Origin: Symsagittifera roscoffensis
Taxonomy: Eukaryota > Xenacoelomorpha > Acoela > Convolutidae
Length of the DNA stretch: 64,000 nucleotides
Reading direction: 5' to 3'
Assembly (NCBI RefSeq): GCF_963678635.1
Contig: NC_087068.1
Location: 9,804,027-9,868,026 of the forward strand
The notes beneath the pieces were generated by a model that was not told the DNA's origin, searched no databases, and was given only the letters and a program-made list of their open reading frames with translations. A program made the translations under genes and the position numbers. Shown here in pieces: positions 1 to 11,880 of the stretch (position 1 is its first letter; each line of letters starts with the position of its first letter).

Positions 1-1332
1 TTTGTGTGGGGTCATGCGCCTCGCCCCCTCCCTGTGCGGTACCGCGTTCTCCTCAAGTTCTATTTCATGCTCAACAAAATTACAACACCCGATATCCGCT
101 TTATGCCTCGAAAAAACTTCTTCGTTCCGCTCTAGTACGTCCTTGAAGGCTTCGAGCTGTTCATCTTTCAGTTTGCCCCTCAAATGTTCAATCTCCGGCA
201 GAACCGGTTTATCAGTTTGCATTTCATCTAGTGTGGGCCGCTCTGGAAAGTTCGAACAGCTCGACAGCCCATCGTCTGTCTCTGACTTAAGTGATTTAAC
301 AAGACCTGAAGAATCTTTTATTTTCTGCAATCGTCTCAAGATATAAATTTTGTCCCTATGATTGGGACAATCAACAACTTCATTTTGTTTTGAGTTCTCT
401 GTTGTTTCATATCGGGTTTTAACCGGTAAAGCATATCCCAGTTTCCTCCCTCTCTGTATCGTGATCGGTATATCAAGAGTATTCAACAAGACACTGACGC
501 AGAGGCCGCTCTTCGTTATCGAGAAGGATCTTCCTAAAACAGCAGCACTTTGACTATTAGGATTCGGAACTATACACACTTGCTTGTTGTCACTTAGTTC
601 ATTGTAATTTTTCATCCTCAAGCCTACGATTGCCGCTTCATTCGCCTTTAGCCTCACCCTCCTACTCAAGAATACCGGTGCTTCGGTTTCATTTGCCATT
701 ATGAAATTTACCGGTTTGATTGCGTACCTCCTATCCGGGTTCCGTATCCTGAACATTGCGTTATTTAGATCAATCGTTACGTCGAAATTCCTGATGAAGT
801 CTCTGCCCAAAATGAATTGGTCAGATTCATCTAGGTTTTCTACCACGAGAAAGCTCATCCACAGGTTACGTTCCCCCAAATTGAGGGCTATTATCGGCGT
901 CCTGCCCAGCACCCGAAGTGCCCCTTTGTTTGCAGCTGACAGCCGTATTCTCGAGTCTATCAAATCACCTTTGTCAAAGCCCATCCGTTCCCAAGTTTCG
1001 ATTGGTATGACGCTCAAGACTGCTCCCGTATCAAGTAACCCACGTAACTGAGTCTTTTTGCCACTTATGTCTAGCACGTGCCCTGTCACATCTGCCTCCG
1101 TCCCGATGTGCATCGCATCTTCTTCAAGCATGGCGCAGTGTTCAATCGATCTCACTTTCAACTCTTCTTTCCCTACGTAGATTTGCCCAATTAGGTCTTC
1201 GTCACATGTTATCATTGTCTTGGTATAGATGTTGATTCCATCTATATTTAGCATCACCTCGTGTGGACCATAAGCTTCAGTATACCTGTTATCAACACGT
1301 ACCGACTTGCTGCCCCCTCTCGTGAGTAGTGC
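1..1332 (-). CDS. pol: Pol N-terminus: retropepsin and start of RT region, cut by window edge
   Basis: All 444 codons from 1332 to 1 are open and lie in the same frame as the upstream gag, separated only by TGA 1335-1333. The translation contains an aspartic protease active site, LLDTGAVLSVIP, at about 1040-1005, and the paired C-terminal hallmark FILGRDFIRNFDVTIDL at about 820-770. It then runs through a linker into a segment ending EEVFSRHKADIGC and PHREGARRMTPH, which matches the stretch just before the reverse transcriptase fingers in Ty3/gypsy Pol. RT, RNase H and integrase would lie off the left edge. The protease cleaves Gag-Pol. No frameshift or stop is present in this segment, so this copy is younger than the other elements here. 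Plus-strand ORFs over it are shadows. Confidence 0.87.
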
Positions 1333-3954
1333 TCACAACGCTCTAGAAGTCGTTTGTGGGCTTATACAACTCAAGTAATCTGCGTACACGTCAATGTGCA
1401 TTATTGTCTGGTCGCTCGGTTCGCTCAAGTTTCTGGTTACCTCGTGGCCGCCCACTGTGATTATCGACATTATTCTAGCCCCGATTTTCGATATGCCGAA
1501 TGGCTTTCCCGTCACCATTTTTACAGTGTTACAATTCCCGGTCTTTGTCGAGCCCGGTACAGCCTCTGGTGTTGGTTTTGATCCAGCTAATGCTTCGTTA
1601 AAATTCTGTCTTTCGATCTCCAGCTTTAGTCGTTGCTCTATTTCTTTCGCAGCCAGATCCTGTTTCATTTTGGTAATTGCTTCCGTCGCCGCTTTCTCAT
1701 AATTTATCTCTAGAGAGTTCCCGGCTGCGGATTCTATCGCACCATTAACATGTGTTACGGCTTTCACTGTTTTCGTCGGCAATTCCGTGTTTGGTGCTCC
1801 TAAGTTCCTAGATTCAAACTCGTTTTGTCTATTCCGCTGATTCTGCACCGCCGCTAATGCCAACTTATGTTTGGGGTGACTCTGGTCCTTGACCGCTTCC
1901 CAGAACAAGGGACAATCCATTCTGAAGTGCCCTTCTTGGTTAGAGAAGAAGCATCTTGCTCCTATCTTTATGATTAAGCCACTATAGTACTCGTGTTCCT
2001 CCATCTGGCTCATGTCCTCCTCATCCGGTGCGTATCCTAGACTCTTCATGCCTTGTTTGTATGTTGTGCAGTCAGCCACGTGGTGATCCGCCGACCCGCA
2101 GTTCGCGCATGATCTGCGCTTGTCCATGTCATCTCTAGGCTTGTACCATGACGACCTCTGAGGTTGGCTTCCCCCTTGCGTGTTTCTGTTTTCTGAATAT
2201 GAGTATTTCTTGGGCTTCATCAGCATGTATTCCCTTGATTTCTGTCTCATTTCTTCTGGGGTCGGTGCGCTGTCTTTCGACAATGTATAGTATGTTGCTA
2301 ACATTGTTCTTAAGTCATCACTTTTTACCCCATCAATGAACTTTGAGGCAATGCTAAAGTTTCTTCTGTTTGTCGACTCCTCTGGGTCACTCCTTCTTCT
2401 CAAGCTCTCAAGGTCATCTAGGAACCAATCAATTGACTCATCGTCCCTCTGCCTTCTCTTTTCAAATCGCATCATCGCTTGGTGACCCATCATGCCTGAC
2501 CCGAATCGATTCAGCAATATTTCGAAGATTTTGTCCGCGGTATCGCGTTCTTCTTCTTTCTTTGCAACCACGCATTTTAATGCCGTGCCTTCCAAGTTGC
2601 TGAGTATGGCTGTGCATGCTTGTCTTTCATTATTTAAGTTATCTTGCTCTAGGTGTAATCTCATCACTTCAGTGCCAATGCATCCATCGGAGTCGTCTTT
2701 GAATTCTTTTGGCTTCTTGAAAGTTTTTCTTGATTTTCCGTCTCTCCTATCGCTCGAGTCAGTGTTCCTCGTGGCGAAGGCCTCTAGAGTCCTGTTCATC
2801 ATCTCCCAAGTGCTTGCCCACGTCATGGCATCCGGACCTGCGTTGCTGTTAGCTGTTGAGTCCCCCGGACCACTCATTGTGTTTGATGTTCCATTTTTCA
2901 TGATTGTTTTTGCAGCCGTTGGTGCTGTGCTTACCGCATCCCGGGTTAAAGGCAACGGTGTCGATTGCCGTTTGTTCCTTTGTGGTTCTACAAAGTCAAC
3001 TCTGGTGCCTTGCGTGCGATCCGCTGCCGGTCTTTCTTGTGAGGTAGAATTTCTCAAGATTGCATCCAATTTCGCCTGTATTGCACACGAACTTTTTGCC
3101 TGATTCCTGTTCATTGTGTCTATTCTCGTTTCCAGGCTACCTAATTGGCTGTTGACATCATCATGTCGGTTTTTCAACTGTTGCATATCTTTTTTGATGT
3201 TCTTGTCTCGTTCTTCATTGGTGGCATCTACCTTGTCCGACATCTGCTGGAGTCTCTCATCTGTCGCCTTAGCCAGGTTAAAATAACTATCCAGATACTC
3301 GTGTTTGTTGTATTTCAACTCTTTCCTTATTAAGTCTCTATCTTCCTCACTGTACTTTAGTTTCTTGTCGATCTGATTTAGTTTTGTCATCAGGTCGCAA
3401 AGCTCAAGAGTAGCTGTTTCATGATCAGCCGTTGTCTTGTTTTCGGCTGTCGCTTCCTTTCTGGCTTGTTCTTCCTTTAGGTCGGCTTCTGTCGCCTTCG
3501 TGCTCACTGTCCCAAATGTTCGTGCTCTTTCAGTTTTTGATTCTTCGGCCGTGTTGTCTTTCGATTTCATTCCGACCATCATCGCCAACTTTTCTGTAAA
3601 AGATGTCTTCTTTACTTGAGAGTCGTCTTTCACCGTTTCTCGGGTATTGCCTGTTGTGTCTTCCAACGCGTCTATCGGCCAAAACTCCACGGTTTTTGGA
3701 TTCTGATCTTCCATATGGGGCATCGGTGTGGATTCCGTTGTCTTCTTCTCCACTTCATCTACGCTCTGGTCTGGTGTCTCTAGATCGATTTCAATTGTGG
3801 GCTCCCACCTGTTTGTCTTTAGCACCTTTTCTCGTCTTGTTCTCGGTACTACTCCTCGTGCTGACCATGCTAACTGAAAAGTTATCTTTTGTTTTCCTTG
3901 GGCCCATTGATGTCGTTCCATGCAGCGACGAGTTATATTTCGTATTTGATTCAC
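1333..3954 (-). CDS. gag: Ty3/gypsy-type Gag polyprotein
   Basis: An 873-codon open frame read from 3954 down to a TGA at 1335-1333. The N-terminal 300 residues are charged and low complexity, with a long Glu/Lys-rich, coiled-coil-like segment at about 150-300. A capsid-like region follows at about 420-600. Near residues 615-628 there is a canonical zinc knuckle, CANCGSADHHVADC (C-x2-C-x4-H-x4-C). A second knuckle near 664-677 (CFFSNQEGHFRMDC) has Ser in place of the second Cys, so it is probably non-functional. Such knuckles bind genomic RNA in retroelement Gag. The frame continues beyond its stop into protease (next entry), which identifies it as Gag of an LTR retrotransposon. The unusual length suggests an added N-terminal region. 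The first Met is the longest choice and the true start may be internal. Confidence 0.88.
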   Translation of the reverse strand: MNQIRNITRRCMERHQWAQGKQKITFQLAWSARGVVPRTRREKVLKTNRWEPTIEIDLETPDQSVDEVEKKTTESTPMPHMEDQNPKTVEFWPIDALEDTTGNTRETVKDDSQVKKTSFTEKLAMMVGMKSKDNTAEESKTERARTFGTVSTKATEADLKEEQARKEATAENKTTADHETATLELCDLMTKLNQIDKKLKYSEEDRDLIRKELKYNKHEYLDSYFNLAKATDERLQQMSDKVDATNEERDKNIKKDMQQLKNRHDDVNSQLGSLETRIDTMNRNQAKSSCAIQAKLDAILRNSTSQERPAADRTQGTRVDFVEPQRNKRQSTPLPLTRDAVSTAPTAAKTIMKNGTSNTMSGPGDSTANSNAGPDAMTWASTWEMMNRTLEAFATRNTDSSDRRDGKSRKTFKKPKEFKDDSDGCIGTEVMRLHLEQDNLNNERQACTAILSNLEGTALKCVVAKKEEERDTADKIFEILLNRFGSGMMGHQAMMRFEKRRQRDDESIDWFLDDLESLRRRSDPEESTNRRNFSIASKFIDGVKSDDLRTMLATYYTLSKDSAPTPEEMRQKSREYMLMKPKKYSYSENRNTQGGSQPQRSSWYKPRDDMDKRRSCANCGSADHHVADCTTYKQGMKSLGYAPDEEDMSQMEEHEYYSGLIIKIGARCFFSNQEGHFRMDCPLFWEAVKDQSHPKHKLALAAVQNQRNRQNEFESRNLGAPNTELPTKTVKAVTHVNGAIESAAGNSLEINYEKAATEAITKMKQDLAAKEIEQRLKLEIERQNFNEALAGSKPTPEAVPGSTKTGNCNTVKMVTGKPFGISKIGARIMSIITVGGHEVTRNLSEPSDQTIMHIDVYADYLSCISPQTTSRAL

Positions 3955-4249
3955 TTGACCTTTTTTCGAGCACCGGTACCCTACTCCGTCTCATTATTTG
4001 TATTTACAATTGCTCTTATTTACAATATTATTATATACACAATTCTATTCTAAGAATAAAATCTATTATGAAAATTTTTTTTTTTTATAAAAGAAATATA
4101 CAACGTGATAAAAACCTTGTTCCCAGTTCTCTTTCAAAACCTTTCGAGAAACTTTCTTTATTTGTGGTCTCAACCGTACCGGGTTCCGACTAGTATTGTT
4201 CTGTTCTAATTCTGTCTTAAAACACTTATTGTAATTTTACTTCAATTTT

Positions 4250-5075
4250 TATACCGTCCCAAGACTTCCAGTTACCGTCCCTACTCTTCTTTGTACCGTC
4301 CCAGGCTTCTTTCTACTGTCACAAGACTGTTCGGTACTGTCCCAGTACTTTCCGTCAGTGTCCCAAGACCCCTGTCCTGATTTTACTATCCCAGGACCAC
4401 TGTCCCAGCACTGTCCCAAGAGTACTGCCCCAAGGTTAGTGTCCCAAGACTACTGTCCCAAGACTAGTGTCCCAAGACTACTATCCCAAGGCTAGTGTCC
4501 CAAGACTACTGTCCCAAGCTACTGTCCCAAGGCTAGTGTCCCAAGACCACTGTCCCAAGACTACTGTCCCAAGGCTAGTGTCCCAAGACTACTGTCCCAA
4601 GGCTAGTGTCCCAAGACTACTGTCCCAAGGCTAGTGTCCCAAGACTAGTGTCCCAAGACCACTGTCCCAAGACCACTATCCCAAGACCACTGTCCCAAGG
4701 CTAGTGTCCCAAGACCACTGTCCCAAGACCACTGTCCCAAGACCACTGTCCCAAGACCCCTGTCCCAAGACCACTGTCCCAAGACCACTGTCCCAAGACC
4801 ACTGTCCCAAGGCTAGTGTCCCAAGACCACTGTCCCAAGACCACTGTCCCAAGACCGTACCGTCCCAAGACTGTACTGTTCAAGGCTGTACTGTCCCAAG
4901 ACTGTACCAAGACTGCTCTGGTCCAAGACTGTCCCAGGACTGCACTGTCCCAAGACTGTCCCCAGACTGCACTGTCCCAAGACTTAATGGCGCTGTCCCA
5001 AGACTTCTTTGGCACTGTCCCAAGACTTCCTTGGCACTGTCCCAAGACTTCTCTGGTACTGTCCCAAGACTGTTG
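4250..5075. repeat. 14-bp minisatellite (unit actgtcccaagacc)
   Basis: Tandem array of a 14-bp unit, best form ACTGTCCCAAGACC with a common variant CTAGTGTCCCAAGG. It is regular between about 4430 and 4860 and decays on both sides. Because 14 is not a multiple of 3, each frame has a 42-bp (14-residue) period and stays open on both strands, giving spurious ORFs. It sits upstream of gag on the minus strand, in what would be the 5' leader of the retrotransposon. Confidence 0.95.
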
Positions 5076-5079
5076 ACAA

Positions 5080-7250
5080 GTGTCTGAGCGGTGGGACCTC
5101 TTTCTTCTTCGTTATGGGGACTTCTTGATTCACTGTACCTTGTACCACCACTCAAGCTCTAGTAAAATTTTCCCAAAAACCCTCTCTTAAAGGCCAAATG
5201 CTGACCCCCCTTTTTTTTTCTTTTTTTTAGATACCTCTTTTTCAATGTTCCAAGCAACTTGAAACCAAAACTTGTGCGCAGGTATCTTGTGATCACCTGT
5301 TCGTGTAAAAACTAAACACAAATCCTCACCAAAATGCAACAAAAATTCTAAGCCAGAAAAAGTAATAAAAACAGATAGATGAACCCACCTAAAATTCAAA
5401 GGTGACAGATGTCTACCTTTTGTCGAAAAAAAATTGTCTGGTACCTAATTGGCACGCGTTTTCCTCCCCCCAACTAATAATCTTATTGGGTATCACCAGA
5501 ATTGTCTATGTCCGCTCCCCCCTACCAATCCGACCAGGGTACCTGCCTTAACTCGAGTTTAAATTTCGATATCCACCTATTATTACCAACGCGTGTTAAT
5601 GACTAATGTAACTAAATCAACGATGACGATTAATTAGTTAATGTAGTTTCACCCCTTTTTACAATTTGCAACCGCCAACCTCTAACCTAACCAGCCCCCC
5701 TTCTAACCTCCCCCCTTTTTAGCCCCCCTTCTTAAGCCTAAAATTACCTTAAGCGCCGGGTGCTAAACCTCTCAAGAGAAAACCGTAGACCTGTCTCCAG
5801 GCCTGCTTAAGTAAAAACGTTCCTCAAAACCGGGGGATTTCGCTTATCCAATTTTACACTTATCTCCTATAATGTAATGTGGATTTTAACGATACCCGTT
5901 CTGCCTAACTTGAGAACTCGAGAACTGCCAAATCCTTCTTGGCTACTTTCCCACTCGACTGGTCACCTCTTCCAGTCCAGTCTCCTAGTGGTTCAGCTCA
6001 AGTGCTCCTGAACCACTTTCCCACTCGGCTGGTCAACTCTTCCAGTCAAGTCTCCTTGTTGTCCAGCTAAGTTCCAAGCTATCTGAAAACCCTTGACAAC
6101 GCCCCACACTCGGGCACTTTATTGAGGTTACTGGGTTAAATTGCTAGGTTGATCGAAACGATCGAACTTGTAAAACAGTATGGGTATACTATTTAATTAA
6201 TATAAAGGTTTGATCCAACTAATCTGGTGTCAAAGTCACTGTCTTTTTTCGTTTTATGGTTTTTGTTCCTTTTTCTATTCGTTTTTGGTTTTTGTTTCGC
6301 TTTTTGTCTTTTTGCTCGTGTTTTTGTCCCCCTAGTTGCCCCCCTTTACTCGGTTAGCTAAGCCTCGTTCGGAGAGCGTGCCAGGAAGTTTTCTCGAGTT
6401 TTCTTAAAAAGCTATCACGGTACAACCGGAAGGTTCGCACGTTCCTGCCGAACCGTACCACCGGTACTCTAGAATGGGCATGCAGCCCGAAGCTGTCTCA
6501 TGTGGGTTCGACTCCGTAGTCTTGATGTCGTAAACACCCAGGAGCGCCATAAAAACACTATGTAACATTCGTCTACTGCAGTCACACATGAGGCTTAAGA
6601 AAAATAGGCCCTATAACCATTGGCTCAAGAGTCACGGACACTATCTCTTGTGTTTTTCTACCTCAAATCAGTCGGAGCCAATTCGGTTCGCTTGTGACAT
6701 GAGACTACGACCCGTTACAGCTTAAAGGCTACTACCAAAATATCCCCCCACTCTAGAAATAAGAACGTCCCCATACTTAGGTCTCTAGATACCCAAAATA
6801 CATGAACGCCGTTAAAAACCGGGTCAGAACAATCCGTTAAGTTACTTTTTATCAGACAGTGGAACTTTGATCCATTTCAGATGGATCAACCTATAACTTG
6901 CCTTACCTCAACATAACAATCATAAAACACACTCTAGAAATTTAAATTGAGTACTCACATCGTAGCACGCTCAAGAACTGGGAGTAATTAAGTCGGTAAT
7001 CAACTCGAGAATTAAATAATGTAACTAAATGAGTTTAATGTTTATCAGTTTCAATAACAGGACCAAATTTGAACTCTAGAGTATGGTTTCTCGTGAACCA
7101 TTGGGACACTCAAGCTGTCCACTTTTCCATCGAAGGTTCACTCTAGTCCAGTTTGAATGATAATCCAGTCGAGTAATAATAGTCCAATTCTCGGGAATAC
7201 GCTTCCTTCTGTTTCAGATAGGACAGCTCTACTCTAGTTTTATTGTGACG
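5080..7250. other. Non-coding stretch, possible LTR/leader of minus-strand gypsy element
   Basis: No credible gene. Parts are C-rich on the plus strand (5450-5530, 5690-5740). A 70-bp unit beginning CTTTCCCACTCG is duplicated at 5946-6083. The region may contain the 5' LTR of the minus-strand gypsy element, since it lies upstream of gag, but no TG...CA ends could be proved without the second LTR. Confidence 0.4.
5946..6083. repeat. Two-unit tandem repeat, about 70 bp each
   Basis: Two adjacent copies of a unit that starts CTTTCCCACTCG and contains CTCTTCCAGTC and AGTCTCCT. They differ at a few bases. The array may lie inside an LTR or leader of the minus-strand gypsy element. Confidence 0.75.
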
Positions 7251-7304
7251 GAAATTGCGAATGGCAATTTCCTACTGCTTTGTCTGGCAATTTTCCCGCG
7301 ATTG

Positions 7305-8940
7305 TTACTCGATCGTTCTGATTTCTCTTTTTCGGTTTTCAGTTATCGCGAGAAAATCGTGCATGACAGGCTCCATTCGAATTTTTGAAAAATCAAATTT
7401 CACTCCAAAATTAAGCGTTCTTGTTTTTCTCAAGGTCAAACTTCCAAATATGACCCACTGGCACAATTGTTTGTCCAGTTTCCACTTGAATTCGTCGATG
7501 GTCTTGCTTTGCACTGTTTCCTGTGGCAGATTGTTCCCGTCGAGGGGTGCTCTTATCGTGAAGAAAATTTTTCGCATTTCTAGATTTGCTTTACGTACTA
7601 CTACTTTACATGCGTTACCTCTAGAATCCCTATCATTCCGCTCGAATAGTCCCGCAGTAACATTCCTATCATACAAACCATAGCAGATTTTATACATTTC
7701 TATCATTGTCGCTCTTTTCCTTCTGTATTCTAGCGATGATAGATTCAGTTCTCTAAGGCGTTCGTAATAGGATAGATTTTTCGAACCAATAACTAGACGC
7801 GTCGCTCTTCTTTGTACGTTTTCCAAGATCTTTTGATGCTTGATCAGTCTTAGGTGCCAGATTAAGTTCGCAATTTCAAGGTGTGGCCTTATCAAGCATT
7901 TGTAGATGTTTAAAAATACTTGTTTCGTGACTTGAGTGAAGCTTTTCTTAATTACTGCTATTATGCCGTTTGCCTTATTGGCTTTTTTAGTGATGTGTGT
8001 TTCGAATGTCAGTTTGTCAAGCCAGATACCCAGGTCTTTTTTTGAGTTGCACTTCTTCAATGTTTTCGCCGTTGATTTTATAAATCCTCTCCAGATCCAA
8101 TTTCTTGTTTCCTGTCATGTGAACACATTTGTCGTTACTAAAGGACAAAAGACTTTGGCCTGACCAAGTTTCCAGTGACTGTAAATCTTCATGTATGCGT
8201 GTGACATCCGATTTGTCTTCAATTTGACGGTATAATTTTGCATCGTCAGCAAACGGATATATTTTTGACGCTATTTTGCCCGGCATTGTGTTGATGTATA
8301 TCAAATACAATACTGGGCCGAGTACTGAACCCTGGGGTATCCCACTTTTTACTGGCTGCCATGAAAATCTTGAATGGTTGATCACCATACTCTGTTGTCG
8401 TCCCAAAAGAAAGTCTGTTATCCAGTTCAAGGTTCTTCCAGTTACTCCATACTGTCTAAGAACAATTAGTCTTTTGTGTGGTACCGAATCGAAGGCTTTT
8501 TTGAAGTCCAAGTATATCACGTCGACATTTTCATGTTTGTCCTTTGCCCTGGTGAAGTCATCAATTCCTTTCAAGAGTTGTAAGTTCAGTGAACGTCCAG
8601 ATCCAAAACCGTATTGTGCTTTGTTATTAGCCCTTTTTTATTGAAATGATCCATTAAATGCTTTCGAACAAACTTTTCGAATAAATTGCAACGTATTGAT
8701 GTTAAACTGATTGGTTTGTAGTTATCTGCCATCAATTATTTACCTTTTTTGAATATTGCAGAAATGTTAGCCAACTTCCAGTCTTCGGAAAATTTGTTTG
8801 TCTCCCAAGAGGTTTGGAAAATAATCAAAATTGGTTTTAAGATGAATTCTCGTAATTCAAATAGGACCCTAGGATGAATTCCATCTGGTCCAGGCGACTT
8901 TAAAGTGTCTAACCGTTTGCCTTTGAAAGCTTAAAGCTCT
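7305..8940 (-). pseudogene. LINE (CR1/Jockey-like) reverse transcriptase, 5'-truncated and broken
   Basis: Minus-strand remnants of a non-LTR reverse transcriptase, in order. At 8940-8640 a piece with KSPGPDGIHPRVLF and NYKPISLTSI (fingers) has an in-frame stop. At about 8617-8017 comes QYGFGSGRSLNLQLLK, then YLDFKKAFDSVPH, GIPQGSVLGPVLYLIYIN and the catalytic box FADDAKLY (FADD). At 8060-7305 the C-terminal domain, with FKWKLD near its end, follows after a frameshift. These motifs are in the order known for CR1/Jockey/Rex LINEs, which copy their RNA at a nicked target. The endonuclease domain is absent; a different repeat begins at about 8945. At least two frameshifts and one stop make it non-functional. 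Confidence 0.88.
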
Positions 8941-8944
8941 TTGA

Positions 8945-9200
8945 ATCTGTAGAAAAAATGATGATGGACACTTTTTGTCAAAATTAACCCAATTTGAGAA
9001 AACTGGATCAATACGAAAAACTTTTATTTCGCTGGGAAATCTGATAATAGTTCGATAGTGGAGTTTGCCTGATAAAAGCCTATTCTGATAATATAATAGT
9101 TCGATATCAGAATAATCTGATATCAGAATTGTTTGATAGTGGAGTTTGCCCTGTCGGACATCTGATGATGTTCGATAGTGGAAATTGCCTTCTTTTGACA
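8945..9200. repeat. Degenerate tandem repeat built on TTCGATAGTGGAGTTTGCC
   Basis: About four imperfect units of roughly 35-50 bp carrying variants of AATCTGATAATAGTTCGATA followed by GTGGAGTTTGCC, at about 9040-9195. Short TCTGATATCAGA palindromes lie inside. It abuts the 5' broken end of the LINE RT fragment. The left part contains AACCCAATTTGAGAAAA, also found in the foldback element near 63670. Confidence 0.6.
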
Positions 9201-9239
9201 ATAGAATGGCACTGAACTTAAAAAGAAATCATGCCAAAC

Positions 9240-10540
9240 CGCTACAAATCAAAATTGAATGTGAAAAAATTTCGAGACTTTTTCCTGAAAATACACAGTA
9301 AAAAAAAACAGCAAGACCTATACAAGAGTACTCACTACGCTCATTACTCTTAATAAATTTAGTATGCAAAAAAAAAAATTTCAAAGTCAAATCAAAATCA
9401 AGGAATGGGTTTCCGACAAATTTTCATGATTCTGTTAGCAAAAACTACCATGTTTTAAGAGCCACTTGAAGATCGAAATAAAGGATAAAAACAATCGAAC
9501 AATGATGCAACTTTGGCTATGTGGCAAAATCAGAAGTTCAAAAGTATAAGAATAACCGAGGTTACAGTCAGGATTCCCTTCGACACATATTCCTGTCAAA
9601 ATCTTAGGTATTTTCTAGATATGGAAATGATAATGATAATAAAAAACGAGATGATTAGAGTTGATAAGACTAACATTAAACTCGATATGGGTTACGTTAC
9701 TTCAAGAAAAACACGTAACTCGACACGAGAAACAAAAATATATATCATGTATTAAAAAATTAACGAAAGTTGTTTTCATCATTTTTTGTGCCGAGTAGGC
9801 AATCTGTATTGCCAGGAAAAGTGGTTAAAAAACTTTCCTGCCCTGGTTGCCTCGATACTTATTTCTAGGTTCTTCCAAAGTTTTATGAAAACTTTTGTTC
9901 AATGTTTTGCTCTGCAGCTTCAGCCAAACCAGGATTTTAAACCGCCCCGCAAAAACCGTAACAAGAACAGGGAAGTCTACTATCGCTACCGCCCACAAGA
10001 GCTGCTTACCTACAGTCAGTGGATCGAGCGTCAAACCGTCTGGTCGCTTCTGATTATCCCTATAGAGTTGTCGTGACTTTAAACAGAAGGAATGTGAGTA
10101 GAAGATGAACTCTGCTTTATAAGAATATTCAGATGTGAGTACCTACAGAATCAACCTGCATTTTTGAGGAAAGAGAAGTCCTACCAACCACTTTCGTTAG
10201 CACCTTCACCTTTCACTCATTTATGGCATTCGCAAATTTTAGGGCCTTATGAAAATCCTATTTCAATTCTGAGTTCTTGTTTCGAGACTTTTGACCTCAG
10301 TTTTTTTGCACCGGATGACGTTCAACCATTGGAAGTCTTGAGCTGTGACAATTCTTATTACATTCGTTGGTTTGAGTTTTAAAACCAAGTCTGCAACTTC
10401 GATGTCGAAAAATGATTAAATACGAATTTTTTGAGTTTCAGCTTCAGGACCCATTTCAAACTTTCCAATTTCAAACCACCGTTGAATCATGTTTTAATTC
10501 CGATACATATGCACCAAACTAAAAAGGTTGTCTAGGGCAC
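9240..10540. other. Intergenic, no gene recognised
   Basis: AT-rich sequence with homopolymer A/T runs. A plus-strand open segment at 9786-10076 reads in places like basic protein (Lys/Arg/Asn-rich), but it has no recognisable domain, no good start context and no counterpart elsewhere in the window. Confidence 0.5.
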
Positions 10541-10559
10541 TGTTTTTGATCGTGCTGCT

Positions 10560-11880
10560 GAGGCTAAGGAAGCGAGCTAAAAAAGTAGACGATAAGAACT
10601 GCTAAAACAGTAGACAATTGGAACCATCCTTGCCTCCCGGAAGAGCTGCTTGTAAAACTAATCATTTTGCATGTTATCAAACATTTACTCATTGGTGAGC
10701 TTAAATAACATCTTTTCTATTATTCTGTCATAGCGATCCTAAAAATGATTTCACAAAAAAAAAACAAACGACCGTACGCAAAATGTATAGGATTTTCGAC
10801 ATGCTAAAGCATATTTTTACTTTGTAAAAACCATAATGGGTATCTAGATTGACAATGATATCTGAGATATTTTTCAACCTGTTCAGTTTTTATAGAGCAT
10901 TTTTTCACGGCAAAGTTTGCGGATTGAAGATCCTAGTATAGCGAGTGCTTTTTTTGATATCTTTTTTTAAGCATATTCTATGAAATTTTGTTAAGATTGA
11001 ACTGTAATGAGTACTCGTGGTCAGTACTATGACCAAAAATTCGCTCTTTTAAGTTTTCAGGCTCAGGGCGTATTTGTTTTTGGTTTCGGAATGTTTTTCA
11101 ATCCCGAAGTACTACCTAATAGTCGTCGAGTAAAAGTTTCCTTCACCTAAATAAATACCTTGAGTTCATTTACGACTGTAGCTGCTTTGTTAGCGTCAAA
11201 TTTGTTTCTGCAAACAGCTAAGGGTTTTCAAGGTTGCCCGGTAGAGTTCCGTCTTCTGACATTATGACAGAGCTTCCGTTACAAAGTTAACTAGGTTTAA
11301 TGTACGCGGAATAGGTGTATCTGTACAATTCTGGACGACTTGAGAAAAAAATGATTCAAGATTGTTTCTCAATCTAGAGAGTTCAAAATCTTTTTAAGTT
11401 CTAGTATTTGCAAAAACTGTCCAAAATGGATTGTCTTCGCGCCCAGTTAGGTTCTGAAAAGAATGTGCAACTAATCCTGCTTCTTGTTTGGTGCAGAACT
11501 CGACCTGTTAAGTTCAAAAAAATTTTGATGCTCAGAAAGGGCCATGCTTGCAGCGCATTTTGTTACTTATTGCATTTGGTCTCAATCATCCGTCTGTTTT
11601 TAGAGGGTGATAATCTTTGCGCCGAAAAAAAGTTACCAAGGGACAGGTATTTTGCGATCTCGGTTGAGGTTTAACGTTTTAGCGAGCGTTTTCAGACAAT
11701 TACGTAATGCACTGCCATTCGACTTACTAACAATATTTTTTGATCTCTCTATTCAGAAACGTTTTTTATCCCTACCTGCCCCTGATTCGTTCGAAATTAT
11801 GTTATCCTTTCTGTTCCGGCCATTGAAAATGGGGAGGAACTTTGTATTCAGTTGTGCTGTTTTTCACGCGAAATAAGGTG
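10560..11880. repeat. Diverged dispersed repeat, copy 1 (pairs with 17875-19110)
   Basis: Collinear, strongly diverged relative of 17875-19110, same orientation. Shared landmarks in order include GAGTACTCGTGGTC, CAGGCTC.GG..ATATTT, GACTGTAGCTGCTTT.TTAGCGTC, GTATCTGTAC and CCTGATTCGTTCGAAA. On the minus strand both copies encode a similar segment (around SNESGAG.DK), so the ancestral unit may have been coding. This copy has many stops. The family is not recognised. Confidence 0.7.

Larger units (their letters stand above)
1..5075 (-). mobile_element. Ty3/gypsy LTR retrotransposon, partial (left edge)
   Basis: Gag, protease and the start of the RT region lie in order on the minus strand, so the 5' LTR should be at higher coordinates. 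From the gag start (3954) to about 5075 lies a leader-like stretch filled by a 14-bp minisatellite. I could not fix the LTR boundary or the primer binding site. A 'TGGTGGTAC' on the minus strand near 5147 is a weak candidate. The second LTR is outside the window, so age cannot be estimated. It is classified as Ty3/gypsy from the protease and linker motifs and the zinc knuckle. Confidence 0.8.

Noticed and set aside
2148-4193. Plus-strand ORFs opposite the minus-strand gag (for example 2492-3103 and 3603-4193)
   Set aside because: Antisense shadows of a gag frame with clear zinc knuckles.
4701-5155. Long ORFs on both strands over the minisatellite (114, 127, 86 and 91 codons)
   Set aside because: They are translations of a 14-bp tandem repeat, which stays open in every frame; no domain or start context.
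7255-8644. Plus-strand ORFs over the LINE RT
   Set aside because: Antisense shadows of a reverse transcriptase remnant.
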